Assembly (NCBI GenBank): GCA_015485455.1
Contig: WFTN01000237.1
Location: 1 to 6,441 of the forward strand
Length of the DNA stretch: 6,441 nucleotides
DNA from: Planctomycetota bacterium
GTDB lineage: Bacteria; Planctomycetota; GCA-002687715; DRQF01
Reading direction: 5' to 3'
How positions within the stretch are numbered: position 1 is the stretch's first letter; the number at the start of each line of letters is the position of its first letter. The notes under the pieces are model-generated. The model did not search any database. It was given only the letters and a program-made list of their open reading frames with translations, and was not told the origin of the DNA. The position numbers and the translations under genes were made by a program. Shown here in pieces: positions 1 through 4,811 of the stretch.

Positions 1-276
1 GCCAACGGCTGAGGTTCCTTATTGCTTTCAACCTCTTGTGATCCCGGCTCTATCCAGAGATCCTGGTTGTTGTGGCTGTTTTAGACCGAACTATTCTCAA
101 TTCTTTGTTCTTATTTCTGGCGATAGACGAAACCTAAGGGCGAGGCCCTGAAACGAGGGGACTGGTCCAGGGTCTTTTTCCGAGATTTCTTGGGGAGATA
201 GGGCGCAGCATGAAAGCGTCCGGAACGATCGGCAGGAATTTGACTTGTCGAAGCGGCTGGGTCGGGGACGGAGATC
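1..276. other. Left-edge region without a supported gene
   Basis: No convincing gene is seen here on either strand. On the plus strand one frame is open from the left edge to a TGA at 149-151, about 49 codons. It is rich in Arg, Pro and Cys, resembles no family I know, and an open frame of this length is not unusual by chance. The longest ATG-started frame on the minus strand is only about 25 codons. The region lies downstream of the minus-strand TPR gene, so it probably holds the 3' untranslated part of that transcript and the end of whatever lies further left. The one structural signal is the hairpin at 144-179, described separately. Confidence 0.5.
144..179 (+). terminator. Terminator-like hairpin reading rightward
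   Basis: The arms GGCCCTG (144-150) and CAGGGTC (168-174) form a 7-bp stem with one G-T wobble, around a 17-nt loop, followed directly by five T residues (175-179). This is the shape of an intrinsic terminator for plus-strand transcription. The loop is longer than usual, so strength is uncertain. There is no T tract on the minus strand, so it should not terminate the TPR transcript arriving from the right. No plus-strand gene ending just upstream can be confirmed within the window. Confidence 0.4.
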
Positions 277-1026
277 CTAAAGTTCTGCGGCTCTCAGGCC
301 CAATCGGCCGAGGCGAAAATGCACACCGGCTTGCCCGGGAAGCGATTTCAGCGATTGACTGAAGAGTTCGAAAGCGGCATCGAGTTGGCCGATTTTCTCG
401 TGAGCACGCGCCATCATATTGAGGACATTGTGAGAGTCGCGTGTCTTGCCTCCTAAAGTCATCAAGATCTCAATTGCTGCCTCGAATTGCTCATGAAGAT
501 AGTAGCCTCGGCCAAGATATAGTTTCGGGAAGTTAAGCTCAGGCACCGCATCATGGACTTTCTGCAACATTTCCATGCGCCAAACGACGACCGCAGGTTT
601 CTCGACCAAACGGATCCTGAGAATCTGTTGCAGTCGACGTAGGGCACCATGGCGAGTGACGCGGTCTACGTCCTTGCCTAAACATGCCAAGTAAAGTGGC
701 ACCATGCTATTGCTCATCGCGTTCTCAGAGTTGATTTTCTTCTTCACCAACTTGACTGCCGCATCGGTAGCTTGAGGGTCGGCGCGAAAAGAATGTTCAA
801 ACGAAGTGAGAGCATGTTCTTCCCTTCCGGTCACCTCTTGGCAAAGTCCCAGCTCATACCATAGCTCGGCATAGAGTTTAAGTGAATCCGGTTCGCTGGT
901 GGCGTCGAACCCTTGGATTGTTTCTTTCACGAGTTGGCGCGCCAGGTTGGGGTCACCGTCCTCGCGAATGGTTTGACAACGGGTGAGCAAATTGTGTGCT
1001 TTCTTGAGAATTGCCTTGTCACTCAT
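277..1026 (-). CDS. TPR-repeat protein, 249 aa, probably cytoplasmic
   Basis: This is a helical-repeat protein of unknown specific function. A clear tetratricopeptide repeat covers about residues 52-85, with the pattern W-x-x-L-G/A-L followed by A-L-x-x-F-x-x-S/A and a closing D-P. Another covers about 198-231 (A-x-x-x-x-K-x-G-x-x-D-A-A-F-x-x-F), preceded by a likely degenerate repeat at about 165-192 (Y-L-G-R-G-Y...F-E-A-A-I-E). The middle (about 100-160) is helical and basic without a clear consensus. TPR arrays generally act as protein-protein docking surfaces. No signal peptide, membrane segment or catalytic motif is visible. The ATG at 1026-1024 overlaps the stop of the upstream TPR gene as ATGA, and a GAAGG stands 9 nt upstream, which together support this start and suggest translational coupling. 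The stop is TAG at 277-279. The last repeat is incomplete at the C-terminus (H-F-R-L-G-R-L-G-L), so the protein may cap or continue the superhelix of its partner. Confidence 0.85.
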   Translation of the reverse strand: MSDKAILKKAHNLLTRCQTIREDGDPNLARQLVKETIQGFDATSEPDSLKLYAELWYELGLCQEVTGREEHALTSFEHSFRADPQATDAAVKLVKKKINSENAMSNSMVPLYLACLGKDVDRVTRHGALRRLQQILRIRLVEKPAVVVWRMEMLQKVHDAVPELNFPKLYLGRGYYLHEQFEAAIEILMTLGGKTRDSHNVLNMMARAHEKIGQLDAAFELFSQSLKSLPGQAGVHFRLGRLGLRAAEL

Positions 1027-2354
1027 GACTGTTTGCCTTCTTCTTCTTGGTCGAAGCCTTCGGTTCTCGGGGGATCAAGAGTCTTGTCGTCGTTGAATTC
1101 AAAGGCGTCGTCGAGACCAATGTCCCAATCATCGTCACTCAGAGTTGGTGGTTCGTCGCTAGTCTTGTCCAAAAAATCGAGGTCGGACTTTTTGAGCTTT
1201 TTCGTGGGTTCGAGTATGGGCATTTCCAAGAGGGTTTGGGGAAAGAGCCTGTCGCCAGTTGTTTTGGCCATCGCTTCTGGATCTTTTCCGCCGGTGGGTT
1301 TCTCTGTCGTGACCTCATTGCTTTCCGGATTCACATTCGGAGAAGTTTGTTTGTCTTGGTGTTGGTCGCCAGGAGCCAAGAGACGGCCAAACTTGCGGGC
1401 TTCTGGATTGACCTCAGCCTGTGTTCTGTCCATCAGATCACTGCGGGGGTGAGTCGCGGATTGGATCAGATGGCCAATTTCCTCAGCCCCAGGTCCAAGG
1501 ATTTCTCCGAGGTATTCATGATCTAAGAAAAGTGGAATTCCCGTGTCGCTGGTTTGCAGGCCCATCTTTTTGAGGAGATGGCGAGGTGTCATGGCGATTT
1601 CTTCTAGATAGGAAATGCACTGGGGGCGGACTGCTTGATTGGTAGCCGCCTCTCGAAGATAGCCGGTGGCATTCTCTTTATTTCCGTGGAGGAGATAGGC
1701 CAAGCCTAAGAGCATCGACTTTTCTGCCGACTTCGATTGCTGGCAACGTTCCAGGTGCCTGAGAGCTTCCACTGGATGATGTAACGCCAGGTAGATGCGG
1801 CCAAGGTTTTCGTGCCATTCTTCTTTGTGGCCAGCTTGGACGTCCATGTCTTTTAGTAGACTCAATGCCCGGCGAAATAGTGGGGCACAATCTTCTGTGG
1901 CTTCGGTGGCGAATTTGACCAGGGCCTTAGCCATGAGCCACTTGGCATTGGCGGCGTTTGGTTTCAGGATCATGGCCTTACTGAACTCGTTGACAGCATC
2001 GGCATATTCATGGCGTTCCATGGCGGTATGGCCCTTGAGTTCATGGAGCCGTGAAAAGCCCACAGTATCATCCGCGGAAGCGTGTGCGATGAATTTTTCC
2101 GCCTGTCTTATGTTTCCCAGACGAAAAGAAGCAAAGGCAACTAGGTAAGCAACACGTGGGTCAGGATCTTCCTGCCATACGATTTCAAGTTGGTCGAGAG
2201 CATCTTGGAACCTTCTGGCAGCAAGATAGGCTTCTGATAAGACTTTGCGGTAGCGCGTGTTGTTGGCGTCAGAACTCACTGCGGTTTCCAAGTTGGCAAT
2301 GCTTCGCTTGAGGACTGCTGGATCGAATTCTGATTCTATGTTGACCGTTAACAT
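1023..2354 (-). CDS. TPR-repeat protein with acidic disordered C-terminal tail, 443 aa
   Basis: The first 250 residues or so are a run of TPR-like helical hairpins. Examples are about 34-66 (Y-L-A-A-R-R-F-Q-D-A-L-D-Q-L), 69-95, 100-133 (a good match, K-G-H-T-A... then A-V-N-E-F-S-K-A ending in K-P), 180-205 (L-G-R-I-Y-L-A then V-E-A-L-R-H-L) and 212-240. From about 300 the sequence changes to a low-complexity tail rich in Asp, Glu, Pro, Thr and Lys. It ends with acidic clusters at about 391-425, where D-L-D-F-L, D-D-D-W-D-I and D-D-A-F-E-F alternate acids with single aromatic residues. Such tails are usually disordered and carry short binding motifs. No signal peptide or enzyme motif is visible, so a cytoplasmic scaffold or adaptor is the likely role. 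The start is ATG at 2354-2352 with only a poor Shine-Dalgarno (GAG about 11 nt away). The stop TGA overlaps the next gene's ATG by 4 bp, so the two are expressed together. The specific function is unknown. Confidence 0.85.
   Translation of the reverse strand: MLTVNIESEFDPAVLKRSIANLETAVSSDANNTRYRKVLSEAYLAARRFQDALDQLEIVWQEDPDPRVAYLVAFASFRLGNIRQAEKFIAHASADDTVGFSRLHELKGHTAMERHEYADAVNEFSKAMILKPNAANAKWLMAKALVKFATEATEDCAPLFRRALSLLKDMDVQAGHKEEWHENLGRIYLALHHPVEALRHLERCQQSKSAEKSMLLGLAYLLHGNKENATGYLREAATNQAVRPQCISYLEEIAMTPRHLLKKMGLQTSDTGIPLFLDHEYLGEILGPGAEEIGHLIQSATHPRSDLMDRTQAEVNPEARKFGRLLAPGDQHQDKQTSPNVNPESNEVTTEKPTGGKDPEAMAKTTGDRLFPQTLLEMPILEPTKKLKKSDLDFLDKTSDEPPTLSDDDWDIGLDDAFEFNDDKTLDPPRTEGFDQEEEGKQS
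1036..1040 (-). promoter_or_regulatory. Ribosome binding site of the 249-aa TPR gene
   Basis: GAAGG on the minus strand, at the end of a purine-rich AAGAAGAAGAAGG run, lies 9 nt before the ATG at 1026. It sits inside the last codons of the upstream gene. It supports the chosen start and means that ribosomes ending the upstream frame could re-initiate here. Confidence 0.5.
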
Positions 2355-2425
2355 GGCGTTTGGATCTCGAAGGATGACTTGCTGAACCGGGGCATACTAC
2401 AATAAGCCCTATGTCAGATGCCAAG

Positions 2426-2437
2426 ATCAATATTGAT
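2426..2437. repeat. Perfect 12-bp palindrome ATCAATATTGAT
   Basis: The sequence reads identically on both strands. It lies in the 90-bp gap between the exported-protein gene and the 443-aa TPR gene, about 72 bp upstream of the TPR start. Its core CAATATTG recurs at 2481-2488, inside the 3' end of the upstream gene, with centres 53 bp apart, close to five helical turns. It could be an operator half-pair, but no obvious sigma-70 promoter overlaps it. The best nearby minus-strand boxes, TTGGCA and TAGTAT, are spaced 19 bp apart, which is too wide. A regulatory role is inference only. Confidence 0.35.
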
Positions 2438-2444
2438 GCGGTTC

Positions 2445-3491
2445 CTATTCATCTTTATGCGTCTTTTCCTGAATAGAATTCAATATTGCGGATACGCGCC
2501 TTTGGGCTGTAGACGGGATCTGCGGATCCGGTCCCATCCGGGCGTACCCAGAGACCAAAAGACGTTTGGCTGAGGTCTTATAGTAACGAAGAAAGACCTC
2601 CCGGGATGTGGGGATTTCATTTTCTTGCTTTGGTGAGGGTATTGTGCAGGCAAATCCCCAGGCCCGCATATTGGGTTCTAACCCACGAATGACCCCTGGA
2701 CCCTGCAAAAGGGTCGGCGCTTTGACTGAATTCTGTGCCACTTCATCGAGGGATTCTGCTAGAGAGCAAATGACCTCCCGTGGGTCGTTAGATTTGGTTT
2801 CTTGGGTCCGGAGGAGCAGTCCTAGGTTTCCCAACGGATCTTCTAAATGCAATAAACCATCCCTGAATCGCGGAAGGATTCCTGGAGGGTAGGAGACCAG
2901 AATGTTTTCGATTGCTATCCAATAGGCTTTCGGTTTCTCGAAGCCTGGCCGCTTGATGCTCTTGAGAAACTGAATACTGTCCTTGAGACGGTTCGGGTTT
3001 GGTCTTGTTGACGCAGTCTGGGCAAAAATGACGGCATCTGTGGCCAAGATGAATTGGCCGACAAGAAGCGTCGGTTGCTCAACTCCTTTCTTATGCGAAA
3101 TCGCTTGAAATTGGATGGCCGGAAGATCATGGACCCAGAGTGCCTGAACGTGGTGCAGCTTAGCTCCGGTGTTCTTCATGGCATTTCCGACCAGATGCTC
3201 CAAGGAGGGCCAAACATCGTTTTTTCGATTCCAAACCGACTGCGGAATGAAAGAGAGGGAGGCGACGAAGTCCTTGTCCTCTTGGGATGCGAACTGAGTG
3301 ACAGTTTTGCCTTTCGCATCCGTAGTCCTTCGCGTGACTGGCCCCATGGTGGCTGGAACCCGAAAGGCGATCTTGAGTTTGGCGTCCACAGTTCCTTGTT
3401 GTTTCGACTTCACAGAAAGGGTTTGACCTGGGCTGGAGGCTGCCAAGATCAAGAGACACAACGAGATGAAGAAAATTCGTCTACAGGGCAT
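2445..3491 (-). CDS. Exported protein of unknown function with two apparent tandem domains, 348 aa
   Basis: The N-terminus is a typical Sec signal peptide: basic residues at 4-5 (RR), a hydrophobic core at about 6-18 (IFFISLCLLILAA), then a small polar stretch S-S-P-G-Q suited to cleavage at about residues 19-23. There is no lipobox cysteine, so a soluble periplasmic or secreted protein is expected. The mature part divides into two halves of similar layout, about 38-180 and 185-342. Each starts with a strand leading into a Pro (I-A-F-R-V-P and I-L-V-S-Y-P-P). Each then has a central helix and strands (A-I-Q-F-Q-A and A-W-G-F-A-C-T), a late hydrophobic strand pair, and a closing helix ending in S-I-K or S-I-Q. 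This layout recalls the PsbP/Mog1-like alpha/beta fold of many small exported bacterial proteins, but that is a guess from pattern. The start ATG has only a weak Shine-Dalgarno. The gene runs in the same direction as the TPR pair, 90 bp upstream of it, and may be in the same operon. No catalytic motif is recognised. Confidence 0.75.
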   Translation of the reverse strand: MPCRRIFFISLCLLILAASSPGQTLSVKSKQQGTVDAKLKIAFRVPATMGPVTRRTTDAKGKTVTQFASQEDKDFVASLSFIPQSVWNRKNDVWPSLEHLVGNAMKNTGAKLHHVQALWVHDLPAIQFQAISHKKGVEQPTLLVGQFILATDAVIFAQTASTRPNPNRLKDSIQFLKSIKRPGFEKPKAYWIAIENILVSYPPGILPRFRDGLLHLEDPLGNLGLLLRTQETKSNDPREVICSLAESLDEVAQNSVKAPTLLQGPGVIRGLEPNMRAWGFACTIPSPKQENEIPTSREVFLRYYKTSAKRLLVSGYARMGPDPQIPSTAQRRVSAILNSIQEKTHKDE

Positions 3492-3597
3492 AGCTTAGCT
3501 CGCGTTGGATGCTGCAGGTTAAAAAGTCGACGGCCTATGATATGGCAAAATGCACCGCTGTACGAATCCTCTCTTGAATCCTCCCGCGAGCCAAGCT
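3492..3597. repeat. Near-perfect 13-bp inverted repeat, arms 80 bp apart
   Basis: The left arm at 3492-3504 (AGCTTAGCTCGCG) is the reverse complement, at 12 of 13 positions, of the right arm at 3585-3597 (CGCGAGCCAAGCT). The left arm directly abuts the start codon of the exported-protein gene. The arm centres are 93 bp apart, about nine helical turns, and the arms enclose the best -10-like sequences of the divergent region. The repeat could be a paired operator acting by looping, or form a long-range stem in the leader RNA of the minus-strand gene. It may also be chance. I know of no named site with this sequence. Confidence 0.4.
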
Positions 3598-3717
3598 CAT
3601 TCTGTGGCATACTATGGACCGTTGAGCGAGGGAAGAAGGTGCGGGTTGCTGCGGGTCTCACCTGTTAGACTGGGCCCGTCATCTTGCCGGATCAATCACA
3701 CCTGTGGACAAGGAAAT

Positions 3718-3721
3718 GGAG
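3718..3721 (+). promoter_or_regulatory. Ribosome binding site setting the nucleotidyltransferase start
   Basis: GGAG lies 5 nt before the ATG at 3727, and AAGGA lies slightly further upstream at 3710-3714. The frame stays open upstream to another ATG at 3550, but the 59 extra residues are low-quality sequence without family resemblance. The Shine-Dalgarno and the immediate start of the first CBS motif both favour 3727. Confidence 0.55.
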
Positions 3722-3726
3722 CGACC

Positions 3727-4761
3727 ATGACCGAAATTTTGACGTTGGGACTGCAATCTACCCTTTTTGACGCCCTCAAGCGTCTTGAAGGTGCGTCCAA
3801 CCCAATTTGCATTATTGATGAGGACGGTCGGCTCGTTGGCGCCGTGGGAGATCGGGAAGTGCGTGACGCTGTCGCCCGGGCGAATTCTCAAGGCGAAGAG
3901 ATCTCTCGAATCATGAACCTGCGCCCTCTCATCCTAGTTGAAGGCGAAGATGAGTCTGAAGTTTATACGATGTTGAAGGAGCATTTTGAGCCCTGGGCCA
4001 TTGTCGTGGATCCAGAAGGTCATCCGCTTCGTGTGATCAATCGTGATGATGTCATTGAGGATGCGCGAATTCTGCGTCAGGCGATCTTGATGGTGGGTGG
4101 GGAAGGGACCCGCTTACGTCCTTTGACTGCAACTGTCCCCAAACCGATGCTTCCAGTTGGGGGTAAACCAATTCTTGAGCATATTCTGGAGCACCTGAAA
4201 TCTCATGGTGTTGAGAGAGTGACCATGGCATTGGGTTATCGACCTCAACAAATTGAAGAGCACTTCGGTGACGGCGAGACCATGGGGCTTGAGATTCGCT
4301 ATGTTCTTGAAGAGAAACCTCTTGGAACTGCTGGGGCCATCGGCTTAGTCCCGAACATCGACGACAGTCCCCTGTTGGTCATGAACGGTGATATCTTGAC
4401 CGAGCTTGATTTGAGTGCCATGGCGTTGAGTCATCTTCGCAGAGAGTCGGCGATTACCGTTGGTGTTCGCCCTTATCAACATCAAGTTCCCTATGGTGTA
4501 ACGAAGTTGATGGGGACTCGGATCATCTCTTTAGAAGAGAAACCCATGCTCACCTGTTGGAGCAATGCTGGGATCTATATTCTCGACCCTAAGGTTTGCT
4601 CAGCCATTCCAGAGAAGACCTACCATGACATGACCCTTCTGATTGAGAATCGCATTTCTGCCGGTGACAAAGTGAGCGCCTTTGCGATCCGAGAGTATTG
4701 GTGCGATATCGGTTTGCCAGAAGACTATGATCGTGCCCAATCTCTGTGGCAAGATAAGTAA
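3727..4761 (+). CDS. CBS-domain sugar-phosphate nucleotidyltransferase, 344 aa
   Basis: This enzyme should join an NTP and a sugar 1-phosphate to give an NDP-sugar and pyrophosphate, in the cytoplasm. Residues 1 to about 115 form a CBS-domain pair: I-I-D-E-D-G-R-L-V-G-A-V-G-D-R-E-V-R at 29-46 in the first, V-V-D-P-E-G-H-P at 93-100 with R-D-D-V-I in the second. CBS pairs commonly bind adenine nucleotides and regulate the attached enzyme. From about 119 follows a Rossmann-like NTP_transferase domain. It has the signature G-G-E-G-T-R-L-R-P-L-T (124-134), catalytic-type Lys139 in P-K-P, E-K-P-L-G-T-A-G-A (196-204), N-G-D (220-222) with a metal-type Asp222, E-E-K-P (270-273) and Y-W-C-D-I-G-x-P-E-D-Y (324-334). 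All expected active-site motifs are present, so it should be active. The architecture matches CBS-fused transferases such as PtmE, the GlcN-1-P guanylyltransferase of Campylobacter legionaminic acid synthesis, and heptose or mannose 1-phosphate guanylyltransferase-like proteins. Sugar and nucleotide cannot be fixed here because no pathway neighbours are visible. It is transcribed divergently from the exported-protein gene. Confidence 0.92.
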   Translation: MTEILTLGLQSTLFDALKRLEGASNPICIIDEDGRLVGAVGDREVRDAVARANSQGEEISRIMNLRPLILVEGEDESEVYTMLKEHFEPWAIVVDPEGHPLRVINRDDVIEDARILRQAILMVGGEGTRLRPLTATVPKPMLPVGGKPILEHILEHLKSHGVERVTMALGYRPQQIEEHFGDGETMGLEIRYVLEEKPLGTAGAIGLVPNIDDSPLLVMNGDILTELDLSAMALSHLRRESAITVGVRPYQHQVPYGVTKLMGTRIISLEEKPMLTCWSNAGIYILDPKVCSAIPEKTYHDMTLLIENRISAGDKVSAFAIREYWCDIGLPEDYDRAQSLWQDK

Positions 4762-4770
4762 GGTTGCAAA

Positions 4771-4810
4771 GCCAACTCTGAAGAAGTGGTTGGCGCCCAA
4801 TCGGCGCCGA
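4771..4810. terminator. Overlapping hairpins between convergent genes
   Basis: Only 50 bp separate the two convergent stop codons. Two hairpins are possible and share bases 4790-4794. One pairs GCCAAC (4771-4776) with GTTGGC (4789-4794) around a roughly 12-nt loop. The other pairs TTGGCGCC (4790-4797) with GGCGCCGA (4803-4810), 8 bp with one wobble and a 5-nt loop. The second is the stronger and begins two bases beyond the stop codon of the minus-strand gene. Neither is followed by a good T tract on either strand, so a bidirectional terminator is plausible from position but is not a textbook one. Confidence 0.4.
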
Positions 4811-4811
4811 A

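Larger units (their letters stand above)
3492..3726. promoter_or_regulatory. Divergent intergenic region with presumed promoters for both sides
   Basis: These 235 bp separate the divergent starts of the exported-protein gene and the nucleotidyltransferase gene, so promoters for both directions should lie here. I cannot assign them firmly. TATGAT on the plus strand at 3536-3541 and TATCAT on the minus strand, overlapping it, are each one base from TATAAT, but neither has a good -35 box at 16-18 bp. The region also carries the inverted repeat listed separately. Confidence 0.4.

Noticed and set aside
913..1526. Two overlapping plus-strand open frames (913-1452 and 1047-1526) opposite the TPR gene junction
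   Set aside because: Their translations are Ser- and Phe-rich, mirroring the acidic low-complexity tail coded on the minus strand. They overlap each other and show no motif.
2391..3614. Shared 9-mer GGCATACTA at 2391-2399 and 3606-3614, both in intergenic regions
   Set aside because: A 9-base match between two regions of this size is not rare by chance, and in neither place is it paired with a good -35 box for the gene it would serve.
3054..3668. 204-codon plus-strand frame across the exported-protein start and divergent region
   Set aside because: Most of it is antisense to the signal-peptide protein, which is the better gene, and the remainder runs through the promoter region without any domain.
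3550..3726. 59-residue N-terminal extension of the nucleotidyltransferase from the ATG at 3550
   Set aside because: The extension is rich in Cys, Arg, Ser and Pro, with no CBS or transferase motif. A better Shine-Dalgarno stands before the ATG at 3727, where the CBS sequence starts at once.
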